DNA from: Lysobacteraceae bacterium
GTDB lineage: Bacteria > Pseudomonadota > Gammaproteobacteria > Nitrococcales > AK92
Length of the DNA: 64,000 nt
Assembly (NCBI GenBank): GCA_012523465.1
Contig: JAAYIK010000025.1
Coordinates: 62,001 to 126,000 of the forward strand
Direction: 5' to 3'
In this document: piece by piece, positions 56,330-64,000 of the stretch
Position numbering within the stretch: the stretch's first letter is position 1
Layout of the letters: each line of letters starts with the position of its first letter
Notes under the pieces: model-generated
Databases searched by the model: none
The model's input: the letters and a program-made list of their open reading frames with translations, nothing else
What the model was told of the DNA's origin: nothing
Position numbers and translations under genes: made by a program

Positions 56330-56610
56330 CTTCTGCGCTTTCTCCAGAAATGCCCCGCTGCTGCCTGCCGCTGCGAGCGGTTGTTGTTGTTCTTGTTGGC
56401 AGCAAACCCCTCTTCACCCCCGCCATCCGGAAGCCCGGGCGCCGGGGGCGCTACACTATCCATCTTCGGCAAGCCGCCGCTGCAGGTATATCAGCGCATG
56501 ATGATTCTTGGCTGGGATTCCTTCCGCTTGAGCAAAGAGGCAGTCTGAGGTCGCCTAGGACAAATCCTAGGTGGACTGCATGAGGTGCTGCTCGAAGCTA
56601 ATTTGATACG
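56330..56610. other. spacer between lafZ-like gene and flagellin terminator
   Basis: About 280 bases with no supported gene. It must contain the promoter of the lafZ-like gene. A lone CTTCCGC half-site occurs at 56521-56527, but no full palindrome and no -24/-12 element were found. Confidence 0.5.
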
Positions 56611-56642
56611 GATAAAAGAACGCCCCTGCGGGGCAGGGGCGT
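56611..56642 (-). terminator. rho-independent terminator of the flagellin gene
   Basis: On the minus strand ACGCCCCTGC, a 3-nt CCC loop, GCAGGGGCGT, then TCTTTTATC: a 10-bp GC stem followed by a U-rich tail, about 50 bases after the flagellin stop. Confidence 0.92.
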
Positions 56643-56691
56643 GAGGGAAAGCGGGCCGCAAGGGGGAACGGCCCGACCTGGAGGCTCTGTA

Positions 56692-57528
56692 TTAGCCGAG
56701 CAGGCCCATGATGAGGCTGGGCATCTGGGAGGCCTGGCGCAGCATGGAGATGCCGGACTGCAGCAGCATCGAGTTCTTGCTCAGGTTGGCGCTCTCCAGG
56801 GCGAAGTCGGCGTCCATGATGCGGCCCTTGGCCATCTCGGTATTGTCGGTCATGTTGCGCAGGTTGTTGCTGGTGTGAGTCAGGCGGTTGATATAGGCGC
56901 CGAACTCTGCACGCAGAGCGCCAATGTCATCCAGTGCGCTCTCGAAATCGTCCATTGCAGTACGCGCACCGTCTGCGTCGCTCAGATCGGCGCTAGAAAA
57001 GTTCCCAATAGTGGAGATCAGATTCGTCAGTGTTCCGGAAACATCGATGTCCAGGGTCTCTGCGCTGCTGGCACCGATCTGCAACGAGACCTGGTTTTCG
57101 AACTTGCCACCGTTAAAGAGGGCCTCGCCTGCATACTTGGTGTTATCAAGAATGTTGTTCAGCTCCTCCGTCAACTGATCGACTTCGGCTTGCAGAGCGG
57201 TACGGTCGGCATCGCCGTTCGTGTCGCTGGCCGCCTGGGTGGCGAGGTCCTTCATGCGCAGGACGATGTCGGTCATCTCCTTGAAGGCGCCCTCGGCGGT
57301 CTGCAGCAACGAGATGCCGTCGCTGGTGTTGCGGATAGCGACCGTCATACCGCGAATGTTTGCGTTCAGGCGTGTAGCGATCTGCAGACCGGCGGCATCG
57401 TCGGCAGCGGAGTTGATGCGCAGCCCCGTGCCAAGGCGCTGCTGGGTGGTGGACAGGGCGGCGTTGAACCTGTTCAGGCTGTTTTGAGTAACAAGCGCAG
57501 CATAGTTCGTGTGGATCGACAGAGACAT
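56692..57528 (-). CDS. lafA: flagellin (LafA-like)
   Basis: 278 residues, a short flagellin. The conserved D0/D1 N-terminus (MSLSIHTNYAALVTQNSLNRFNAALSTTQQRLGTGLRINSAADDAAGLQIATRLNANIRGM) and C-terminus (TDNTEMAKGRIMDADFALESANLSKNSMLLQSGISML) are intact, while the surface domain is only ~90 residues. One flagellin gene is seen in the locus. The minus-strand sequence ACCGAGAA at 57562-57555 resembles the sigma28 -10 box (6 of 8) 27 bases upstream, but no matching -35 was found. Confidence 0.95.
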   Translation of the reverse strand: MSLSIHTNYAALVTQNSLNRFNAALSTTQQRLGTGLRINSAADDAAGLQIATRLNANIRGMTVAIRNTSDGISLLQTAEGAFKEMTDIVLRMKDLATQAASDTNGDADRTALQAEVDQLTEELNNILDNTKYAGEALFNGGKFENQVSLQIGASSAETLDIDVSGTLTNLISTIGNFSSADLSDADGARTAMDDFESALDDIGALRAEFGAYINRLTHTSNNLRNMTDNTEMAKGRIMDADFALESANLSKNSMLLQSGISMLRQASQMPSLIMGLLG

Positions 57529-58047
57529 AGTTCTTGTTCCTTTCTAGCCGTGGATTCTCGGTTTGTACTGCAGGCTCAATGAGCCAGCTAAAGGTGGAAA
57601 GCGACAACTCGACGCGGATGGTTAAGCCCGTTTTTTGAGAAATCTGTCGCAAACTGAGCGAATCGTCCGCGAGCTCAAATGAAGTGCGCTTGTGACCGAT
57701 CTTTTACTCCCTGCTGCCTTGCCGTCCCGTGTTGGCGGTGGCATGTGGGAATGGCTTTCAGCGGATTCCTAGGTCCATCACGTCGACTCCGAAGGGCTTT
57801 TAAGTCTTTCCTGATATTCGCGAAGTGCGAACTGTTTCACAATTCTACCGGCGGTCGTCGCCTTGGCGGGGACGTCGAGCTCCCTCTCTCGCGCTGCTGG
57901 CGGCCGTCCCGGCGTGGAATGCCGCAGCGCCAGTGCACAACATGTCGCAGGCAAAGGATGGGCCAGAACCGGTCAGGCGCAGCCCTGGCTGCCGTTCCTT
58001 GCGACTGCCTCTGTGACGACATCCAGCGATAGGTAGAGGAGGACAGG
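57529..58047. promoter_or_regulatory. divergent control region between flagellin and chemoreceptor genes
   Basis: 519 bases without a credible gene. Elements seen: a possible sigma28 -10 for flagellin (57555-57562) and the palindrome GGCTCAATGAGCC at 57573-57585, 45-57 bases before the flagellin ATG. No clear promoter for the chemoreceptor was recognised, and a small open frame at 57679-58032 lacks any family likeness. Confidence 0.45.
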
Positions 58048-59907
58048 ATGGGCATCAGTGCCAGGATCACGGCTGTGCTCGCGCTTGCCATTTTTTCCGT
58101 GCTGCTGGTTATCGGCTGGATGACGGCGGCGGCCCAGGACAGGTTGCTGACGCGCATGGTCGAGGAGCGGATTCGCACTAAGCACATCACCGTGCAGGGC
58201 ATGCTCGAGCAGGTCAGCGTACAGGCGCTGGGCATTGCGCTATCGACCGCCGCAGCGCCCGGCGTGGTGGCGGCCGCGCAGCGGCAGGACAGGGAGCTGG
58301 CGCACGCGGAGCTGGTGCCGGTCTATGAGACGCTGCGCGAGCGGTTCGGCGTGACGGTGCTGCACCTGCGGGCGCCGGCGGATACTTCGCTGCTGCGCGC
58401 GCAAAGCCCGGAAAAGTTCGGTGACCGGACCCGCCGCCGCGCGATCCTGGATACCGCCGAGCGCGCTGCGCCGCAAACCGGTTTCGACCGCGCCATCTTC
58501 GGCATGGGCATGCGCGGCTGGGCGCCGGTGACGGCAGGGCAGGACGTGGTCGGGGTCATGGAAGTCAACATCGCCTTCACCGAGCAGCTGCTGCAGCGGA
58601 TCAAGGCCATGATCGGCAGCGACATCCTGGTGTACGCAGCCGATTCCGACGAGCCGCGGCTGGTCGCCGCAACCATGGCCGCCGCACTGGAGCCGCCGGC
58701 ATGGATGTTCCAGCAGGCGGCGACGCGGCTGAGCGACGTGCATGGCGAGGGCCACCAGGCCTACGCCATGTTCCCCATCCGTAGCTACGAGGGGGAGCTG
58801 CTGGCGACCATCGCCATCGTCGAGGATATGTCGGGATTCGCGGCCCTGATTCGCGCTCAGACCCTGCGCACCGTCGTGGTGCTCTTACTGGCCGGGATGG
58901 TGCTGGTGGCGGTGGTTGCCCTGATGCTGTCGCGCGGCGTGGCGCGGCCGGTACGGAGGGTGGTGGCGGCGGCCAATGCGCTGGCGGCGGGTGACTTCAC
59001 GGCACGAATCGCCGTGCGCGGCCAGGACGAAATCGGCCAGCTGCTAGCGGCCATGCGTACCATGGCGGAAAGGCTGTCCACGGTAATAGGCGAGGTGCGC
59101 ATTACGGCCACGGCGCTCTCGGCGGCTTCGAACGAGGTCTCGGCCACTGCCCAGGGCATGAGCCAGGCTTCCGCCGAGCAGGCGGACAGCGTCGACCGGA
59201 CGGCGCATGCCATGGCTCAGCTGTCCGACACCATCAAGCGCACCGCCGACAATGCCAATGCGACCGGCAGCGTGGCCGAGCAGGCGGCGCAGGCAGCGGA
59301 CAGGGGCGGCGCGGTGGTCAAGGAAACGGTGGCGGCGATGCAGGCGATTGCCGAGAAGATCTCGATCATCGACGACATCGCCTACCAGACCAACCTGCTG
59401 GCGCTGAACGCATCTATCGAGGCGGCGCGCGCGGGCGAGCACGGACGCGGCTTTGCGGTGGTGGCGGCGGAGGTGCGCAAGCTGGCTGAGCGCTGTCGGG
59501 CGGCGGCGGCCGAGATCGGGGAAGTTGCCGCCGGCAGCGTGGATCGAGCGGAACTGGCGGGCCGGCTGCTGGACGAGATCGTTCCGGCCATCCGGCAAAC
59601 CGCCGGGCTGGTGCGGGAAATCGTCGCCGCCTCGACCAAGCAGAGCACCGATGTGGCGCGGATCGACGACGCCATGGAGCAGCTCAACCGGATCGCCCAC
59701 CAGAATGCTGCTTCCTCCGAGCAGCTGGCGGCGACGGCGCAAGAAATGCGCGAACGCAGCGAGCGGCTGGGGCAGCTGATGGCCTTCTTCCGGGTGGCGG
59801 AGAAAGCGGACTCGACTGCTGCGGCCGCGGAGACGACCGCGGCGCAGGCCGCGACAGCAGGTGAAGACGGCTGCGCCGAGCGGGACGAGCGGCAGCTTGA
59901 GGCTTGA
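58048..59907 (+). CDS. methyl-accepting chemotaxis protein
   Basis: 619 residues: membrane helix ~9-28, a large periplasmic Cache-like sensor (~30-270), second helix ~272-295, HAMP (~296-350), and the signalling domain with the conserved hairpin [48 protein letters not shown]. No C-terminal CheR-docking pentapeptide is present; the tail is Ala-rich. A GGAGGA site precedes the ATG. Its place inside the flagellar locus suggests it serves this motility system, but no cheA, cheW or cheY is in the window. Ligand unknown. Confidence 0.93.
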   Translation: MGISARITAVLALAIFSVLLVIGWMTAAAQDRLLTRMVEERIRTKHITVQGMLEQVSVQALGIALSTAAAPGVVAAAQRQDRELAHAELVPVYETLRERFGVTVLHLRAPADTSLLRAQSPEKFGDRTRRRAILDTAERAAPQTGFDRAIFGMGMRGWAPVTAGQDVVGVMEVNIAFTEQLLQRIKAMIGSDILVYAADSDEPRLVAATMAAALEPPAWMFQQAATRLSDVHGEGHQAYAMFPIRSYEGELLATIAIVEDMSGFAALIRAQTLRTVVVLLLAGMVLVAVVALMLSRGVARPVRRVVAAANALAAGDFTARIAVRGQDEIGQLLAAMRTMAERLSTVIGEVRITATALSAASNEVSATAQGMSQASAEQADSVDRTAHAMAQLSDTIKRTADNANATGSVAEQAAQAADRGGAVVKETVAAMQAIAEKISIIDDIAYQTNLLALNASIEAARAGEHGRGFAVVAAEVRKLAERCRAAAAEIGEVAAGSVDRAELAGRLLDEIVPAIRQTAGLVREIVAASTKQSTDVARIDDAMEQLNRIAHQNAASSEQLAATAQEMRERSERLGQLMAFFRVAEKADSTAAAAETTAAQAATAGEDGCAERDERQLEA

Positions 59908-59965
59908 GGCAGGCCCGCTGCATCCCTTGCTGATGGAGGCGTGCGGAGACGGATTGCGTCCGGTC

Positions 59966-60775
59966 TCAAAACACGCTGCTCACTACCCCAGGCGCTATGA
60001 CCTTAGCGTCTATCACCTTGTTGCTGCTGGTGTTGCGGACCCGGATCAGGTCGCCGATCTGGCCGTCGGCAAGGGCCTCGCCCATGGTGGAGGCTTGAAT
60101 GCCGTCGCGGCTGGCGACGATTTTGACCGGCTGGCCGCGCTGCACGGCCGGGGGCTGGTCCAGCAGGGACGGCGTGATCAGCTGCCCGGGGCGGATGCGT
60201 CGCTTGGCGACTAGGCCGATGACGTCGTCAGGCCGGGTGTAGTAGCCGCGGCGCGCCCTGGTCACATCGTGGGGCTGCAGGGCGAGATCGGCGACGCTCA
60301 AGCGCTGGCCGCGTTCGATGACTGTATCCGCATGCAGTAGGGGCAGCAGGATCCGGACCTGGGCACTGGCATCGAGCTCCCAGCCGCCGTCGGCGACAGG
60401 GCAGCGCAGCCGGAAGCGCTGACGCTCCTGCAGCACGCCGTCGCCGGTTTGCAGCTGCAGTGGCTGCGGACAGGGGCGCAGGCTACGCGCCTGGCTCGGC
60501 AGCTGCAGCTCGAAGGCGAAATCCATCTCTTGCCAGCTGCGCTGGGCGGCTTCCCGCTGCAAGGCGTCAGTCAGATACCGGTCAATGGCGGCCCGGGCCT
60601 GCTGCTCGAGCGTGGCGGCGCGCGCGGAAGCGGGCAACGGCGCGGCAAGCGCGATTCCCACCGCGAACAGCAAGGCGGAAGCGAAACTTCCGCCTGTCTG
60701 CCGATGCCGTTTCCTCTTCACGCCGTCGCCGCCGCGACCAATCCTGTCTCCATCATGTAAGCGATTGGAAAACAT
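59966..60775 (-). CDS. flgA: P-ring assembly chaperone FlgA
   Basis: About 269 residues from ATG 60775 or 251 from GTG 60721; the latter gives a more typical signal peptide (KRKRHRQTGG then a hydrophobic core ending PASARA). The C-terminal SAF domain is clear: ARRGYYTRPDDVIGLVAKRRIRPGQLITPSLLDQPPAVQRGQPVKIVASRDGIQASTMGEALADGQIGDLIRVRN. FlgA helps build the periplasmic P ring. Its first codons contain the GGCGGAAG-N5-CTTCCGCC palindrome shared with the fliD enhancer. Confidence 0.9.
   Translation of the reverse strand: MFSNRLHDGDRIGRGGDGVKRKRHRQTGGSFASALLFAVGIALAAPLPASARAATLEQQARAAIDRYLTDALQREAAQRSWQEMDFAFELQLPSQARSLRPCPQPLQLQTGDGVLQERQRFRLRCPVADGGWELDASAQVRILLPLLHADTVIERGQRLSVADLALQPHDVTRARRGYYTRPDDVIGLVAKRRIRPGQLITPSLLDQPPAVQRGQPVKIVASRDGIQASTMGEALADGQIGDLIRVRNTSSNKVIDAKVIAPGVVSSVF
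60674..60694. promoter_or_regulatory. candidate LafK operator upstream of flgB: GGCGGAAG-N5-CTTCCGCC
   Basis: A perfect 8+5+8 palindrome that lies within the signal-peptide codons of flgA, centred about 142 bases before the predicted flgB start. It matches the fliD site at 17 of 21 positions. Being palindromic inside a coding region, it is probably kept for a DNA-level function. Confidence 0.6.
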
Positions 60776-60799
60776 GGTGATATGCGAGCTTGTCCAGTT

Positions 60800-60814
60800 G
60801 GGCACGCTTTGTGC
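60800..60814 (+). promoter_or_regulatory. sigma54 (-24/-12) promoter of the flgB operon
   Basis: GGGCACG-N4-GTGC, GG to GC spacing 10, in the flgA-flgB divergent gap. Predicted start near 60826, 50 bases before flgB. It should drive flgBCDEF and beyond. Confidence 0.75.
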
Positions 60815-60875
60815 ATGAAACGTCGGCAGGTTGCGCGGCGCCAGCAGGCCGCGAGCCAGTCGAAGGTAATGCGAG

Positions 60876-61232
60876 ATGAGTATACGGATTGATTCGCTAT
60901 TGAGCCTCCATGCGCAGGCGCTGGAGCTGCGGGTCAAGCGCAGCGAGATCCTGGCGGCCAACCTCGCCAATGCGGACACGCCGGGTTACCAGGCGAAGGA
61001 CATCGACTTCGCCGCCGAGATGCGGAGGCTGCAGGCGGGTGAAAGCCTGGATTCCGGCCTTGAACCGCGGCTGCTCTATCGCGTGCCCAGCCAGCCCTCG
61101 CAGGACGGCAACACGGTGGAGCTGAGCGTCGAGCAGGCGGAATTCTCCCGCAACGCCATGGATTTCCAGACCAGCCTAACCTTCCTGAGCATGCAAGTCC
61201 GTGGACTGAAGCAAGCGATCGAGGGGCGTTAA
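60876..61232 (+). CDS. flgB: flagellar proximal rod protein FlgB
   Basis: 118 residues, with the rod motif ANLANADTPGYQAKDIDF near residue 30 and a C-terminal helix (FSRNAMDFQTSLTFLSMQVRGLKQAIEG). First gene of the rod-hook operon. GAAGG before ATG. Ends 3 bases before flgC. Confidence 0.95.
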   Translation: MSIRIDSLLSLHAQALELRVKRSEILAANLANADTPGYQAKDIDFAAEMRRLQAGESLDSGLEPRLLYRVPSQPSQDGNTVELSVEQAEFSRNAMDFQTSLTFLSMQVRGLKQAIEGR

Positions 61233-61235
61233 GCG

Positions 61236-61664
61236 ATGTCGTTCGATTCCATTTACCGCATCGCCGGATCGGCCCTGAATGCCCAGACCGTGCGGCTGAA
61301 CACGGTGGCAAGTAACCTGGCCAACGCCGAGTCGGCAGCCGATAACCCGGAGAACGCTTACCGGGCGCGTAAGCCGGTGTTCGCCGCCATCTACAGCAAC
61401 GGCTCGCTGACCGGTGGTACCCGACTGGAAGGGGCGCGGGTGCAGGTGCTGGACGTGGTGAGCGCCGGACGCGAGCCGCAGCGCCGCTACGAACCGGGCA
61501 ATCCGCTGGCCGACCAGGACGGCTATGTCTACTACCCCGACGTCAACGTGATCGAGGAAATGGCCGACATGATGTCGGCGAGCCGCAGCTTCGAGACTAA
61601 CGTCGAGGTGCTGAACCGGGTCAAGAGCATGCAGAGCAGTCTGCTGCGGTTGGGAGAGCTGTGA
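61236..61664 (+). CDS. flgC: flagellar proximal rod protein FlgC
   Basis: 142 residues. N-terminal rod motif ASNLANAESAADNPENAYRARKPVF and the C-terminal NVIEEMADMMSASRSFETNVEVLNRVKSM are standard. Stop overlaps flgD by 4 bases. Confidence 0.95.
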   Translation: MSFDSIYRIAGSALNAQTVRLNTVASNLANAESAADNPENAYRARKPVFAAIYSNGSLTGGTRLEGARVQVLDVVSAGREPQRRYEPGNPLADQDGYVYYPDVNVIEEMADMMSASRSFETNVEVLNRVKSMQSSLLRLGEL

Positions 61665-62365
61665 TGACGGCCGTCTACAACAACAGTCATGCCACGGGCG
61701 TGACGCCAAACACTAGCGGCGCCGATGCCCCCATGCGGGCGGTGAGCCTGAGTGAGGCCAGTGAGCTGGAGAACAACTTCCTCACCCTGCTGGTGGCGCA
61801 GATCCAGAACCAGGATCCGACCAATCCCGTCGACAGCACCGAGTACCTGCAGCAATACGCCACCATGTCGCAGGTCCGCAGCATGGAGAACATGGCGCTG
61901 CTGGCCCAGAGCAACCTGGTGCTGCTGGACAACCTGCAAACCCTGACGGCCGCCAACCTGGTCGGGCAGAACGTCACGGTGACGGCCAGCGCGGTGGACC
62001 TCGGTAGCGAGAAGGTGAGCGGACAGGTGAAGCTGCAGCACCCGGCGGCCAAGACCGTGCTGTACCTGACCGATGCGCTGGGCAAGCGCGTCGAGGTGCA
62101 GCTGGGACCACAGGCGGCGGGCACCGTGAGCTTCACCGTGGATCCGGTGGCGCTGGGGCTGGCGCCGGGCCGCTATGAGATCGCGGTGGAATCGGACATC
62201 GGCGAGCGGCCGCGGGTGGAGCTGACCGGGCAGGTGCGCCGGGTCCGGGTGAGCGCCGAGGGGCCGGTGCTGGATGTGGCCGGCGTGGGTGCGGTGCCCT
62301 TCTACAACATCGTCGAATTCGGCCGCGCTGACGGCGGGACGGACGCCTTCGCCAGGTACTTCTGA
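61661..62365 (+). CDS. flgD: hook-capping scaffold protein FlgD
   Basis: 234 residues. The conserved N-terminal region ELENNFLTLLVAQIQNQDPTNPVDSTEYLQQYATMSQVRSMENM is followed by the FlgD Ig-like and tudor-like domains. It caps the growing hook and is itself exported. Gap to flgE is 50 bases. Confidence 0.95.
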   Translation: MMTAVYNNSHATGVTPNTSGADAPMRAVSLSEASELENNFLTLLVAQIQNQDPTNPVDSTEYLQQYATMSQVRSMENMALLAQSNLVLLDNLQTLTAANLVGQNVTVTASAVDLGSEKVSGQVKLQHPAAKTVLYLTDALGKRVEVQLGPQAAGTVSFTVDPVALGLAPGRYEIAVESDIGERPRVELTGQVRRVRVSAEGPVLDVAGVGAVPFYNIVEFGRADGGTDAFARYF

Positions 62366-62415
62366 GCCTGCACAGTCGGCGGGATCTGCAAGATTCTGAG
62401 GATGAGGGACGCGAG

Positions 62416-63603
62416 ATGAGCTTCGACATCGCCCTGACCGGCCTGAGAGCGGTCAACGAGCAACTGAACACCATCAGCCACAACATCGCCAACAACGGCA
62501 CGGTTGGCTTCAAGTCGTCGCGGGTGGACTTCGCCAGCATCTATGCCGACGCCCAGCCGATGGGGGTGGAGGTGGTCGGCAAGACGCAGAGCATCACCCT
62601 GGGCGGCGCGCTGACCTCGACCAACCGCAGTCTGGACCTGGCCATCTCTGGTGGCGGCTTTTTCATCGTCCGCGGCAGCAGCGGCGATGTCAGCTACACC
62701 CGCGCCGGTGTGTTCGGCCTGGACAAGGACAATTACATCGTCAACAGCCAAGGCCAACGTCTGCAGGGCTATCCTACCGACAGCAGTGGCAACATCCAGG
62801 CCGGCTCGGTCACCGACCTGCGGCTGCGCTCCGCCAACCTGCCGGCCAAGGCGACCGACTCGCTGGAATTCGTCGCCAACCTCAACGCCGACGAAGATGT
62901 GGTGACGGCCGGTCCTTTCGATCCCGCCAACCCGGCCACTTACAACTCGACCTACACCACCCAGGTCTTCGACTCGCTGGGGCGGGAGCATGCCTTGACA
63001 CAGTACTTCGTCAAGACTAACGACAACGAATGGCAAGTGCATTACTACGTAGATGGGGTGGCGGTGGGCGGCCCTCATACGCTGACGTTCAATAGTGATG
63101 GCGTCCTCGACACGGGCCACACCCTGGCGCTGAACTTCACACCCTTGGGCGGCGCCTCGGCCATGAACATCGACGTGGACTATTCCGGTACCACCCAGTT
63201 CGGCGCTGGCTTTGCCGTCACCACCAACCGCGCCTCGGGCTATGCCGCCGGCGAGCAGACCGGCATCGTGGTGGAAGAGGACGGTCGCGTCTTCGTCAGC
63301 TACAGCAATGGCCAGCGCTTGCTGCAGGGGCAGGTGGCGCTCGCCACCTTCGCCAATCCCAATGGGCTCAAGAACGTCAGCGGCACGGCCTGGGTGGAGA
63401 CCGAGGCCTCTGGCGTGGCGCTGATCGGCTCGCCCGGTATCGGCCAGTTCGGCATCATCAATGCCGGTGCGCTGGAGAACTCCAACGTCGACCTGACCCA
63501 GCAGCTGGTGCTGCTGATGGAAGGGCAGCGCAACTACCAGGCCAACACCAAGGTCATCGCCACCGAGAAAGAGCTGACGCAAATCCTGTTCAGCGCAGTC
63601 TAG
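62416..63603 (+). CDS. flgE: flagellar hook protein FlgE
   Basis: 395 residues. N-terminus MSFDIALTGLRAVNEQLNTISHNIANNGTVGFKSSRVDFA and C-terminus LENSNVDLTQQLVLLMEGQRNYQANTKVIATEKELTQILFS frame a middle hook domain (GGFFIVR ... YTRAGVFGLDKDNYIVNSQGQRLQGYP). Standard length for a hook subunit. Confidence 0.96.
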   Translation: MSFDIALTGLRAVNEQLNTISHNIANNGTVGFKSSRVDFASIYADAQPMGVEVVGKTQSITLGGALTSTNRSLDLAISGGGFFIVRGSSGDVSYTRAGVFGLDKDNYIVNSQGQRLQGYPTDSSGNIQAGSVTDLRLRSANLPAKATDSLEFVANLNADEDVVTAGPFDPANPATYNSTYTTQVFDSLGREHALTQYFVKTNDNEWQVHYYVDGVAVGGPHTLTFNSDGVLDTGHTLALNFTPLGGASAMNIDVDYSGTTQFGAGFAVTTNRASGYAAGEQTGIVVEEDGRVFVSYSNGQRLLQGQVALATFANPNGLKNVSGTAWVETEASGVALIGSPGIGQFGIINAGALENSNVDLTQQLVLLMEGQRNYQANTKVIATEKELTQILFSAV

Positions 63604-63612
63604 GGTTAAGCC

Positions 63613-64000
63613 ATGGATCGTCTCGGCTATACGGCAATGACGGCGGCTAGCCGCACCATGCTGTCGCTGCAGGTGCACGCGAACAACCTGGCCAACGTCA
63701 ACACACCCGGCTTTCGCGCCGACCTTGAGCGCGCCCAGGCCGTGGCGGTGAGGGGCTACGGCTATGACAGCCGGCACCTGGTTCAGGTGGAGAACAACGG
63801 CGTGAACATGGCTCCCGGCGAGCTGATGCCGACCGGACGGGAGCTGGACTTCGCCATCAAGGGACCGGGGCTGTTCGCGGTGGAATACGGCGCCGGCGAG
63901 GCCTACACCCGCCACGGCAGCATGGACATCGACGCCGAAGGACGGTTGACCATCGGTGGTCGGCCGGTGCTGGGCGAGGGCGGCCCCATCGTGCTGCCCG
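63613..64000 (+). CDS. flgF: flagellar rod protein FlgF (cut by window end)
   Basis: The first 129 residues are present. MDRLGYTAMTAASRTMLSLQVHANNLANVNTPGFRADLERA is the FlgF start, then the FlgF/FlgG central domain GRELDFAIKGPGLFAVEYGAGEAYTRHGSM. The remaining flg genes of the Flag-2 set presumably follow beyond the window. Confidence 0.93.
   Translation, partial: MDRLGYTAMTAASRTMLSLQVHANNLANVNTPGFRADLERAQAVAVRGYGYDSRHLVQVENNGVNMAPGELMPTGRELDFAIKGPGLFAVEYGAGEAYTRHGSMDIDAEGRLTIGGRPVLGEGGPIVLP

Noticed and set aside
56521-56527. LafK half-site CTTCCGC before the lafZ-like gene
   Set aside because: Only one half-site, no palindrome partner and no -24/-12 element near it.
57679-58032. 117-codon frame between flagellin and MCP
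   Set aside because: Cys/Arg-rich with no family likeness, no ribosome-binding site, and it fills the control region of two genes.

Overview
The window is a contiguous piece of a high-GC proteobacterial chromosome. Housekeeping genes such as ubiK, ycgN, comM, rluE and lpxA point to a gammaproteobacterium; a betaproteobacterium is not excluded and I cannot name a genus. I saw no rRNA, tRNA, CRISPR array, insertion sequence or prophage.

Left part (1-34.0 kb): a glyoxalase fragment and a sigma54-dependent activator; a sulfur block (YeeE/YedE transporter, periplasmic thiosulfate sulfurtransferase, and a sulfate/thiosulfate ABC importer whose binding protein and CysW each carry one extra G and which has no cysA behind it); small VOC, DUF4142, cupredoxin, sorbosone-dehydrogenase-like, DUF2231 and MscS genes; a methyltransferase; the overlapping set lpxA-gnnA-gnnB, which predicts a 2,3-diamino-sugar lipid A; a copper chaperone and RluE; a lower-GC carboxylesterase lipoprotein; a double-length UvrA; YcgN; ComM; a CHASE-PAS-PAS histidine kinase; UbiK; a TrhA-type membrane protein; and a small operon with nitronate monooxygenase, DUF3565, GNAT and DUF1330 proteins.

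Right part (34.0-64 kb): one continuous flagellar locus. Its gene set and content match the lateral / Flag-2 class rather than a primary polar or peritrichous system: fliMNPQR-flhBA on the minus strand, then lafK-fliEFGHIJ-flgMN and fliD-fliS-fliT-fliK-fliL-sigma28-motAB on the plus strand, a ToxR-like membrane regulator (LafZ-like) and flagellin on minus, a chemoreceptor on plus, flgA on minus and flgBCDEF on plus, with flgF cut by the window end. A PilZ protein faces flhA. fliO, flhF/flhG and a core che operon are absent from the window.

Regulation visible in the DNA: three good -24/-12 (sigma54) elements precede fliM, fliD and flgB. Upstream of the fliD and flgB promoters lies the same 21-bp palindrome, GGCGGAAG-N5-CTTCC-N-CC (17 of 21 positions identical), which I propose as the operator of the LafK activator. 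LafK itself has a receiver-like domain without the phospho-acceptor aspartate. FliM lacks the usual CheY-binding N-terminus, while FliN starts with a segment that resembles it.
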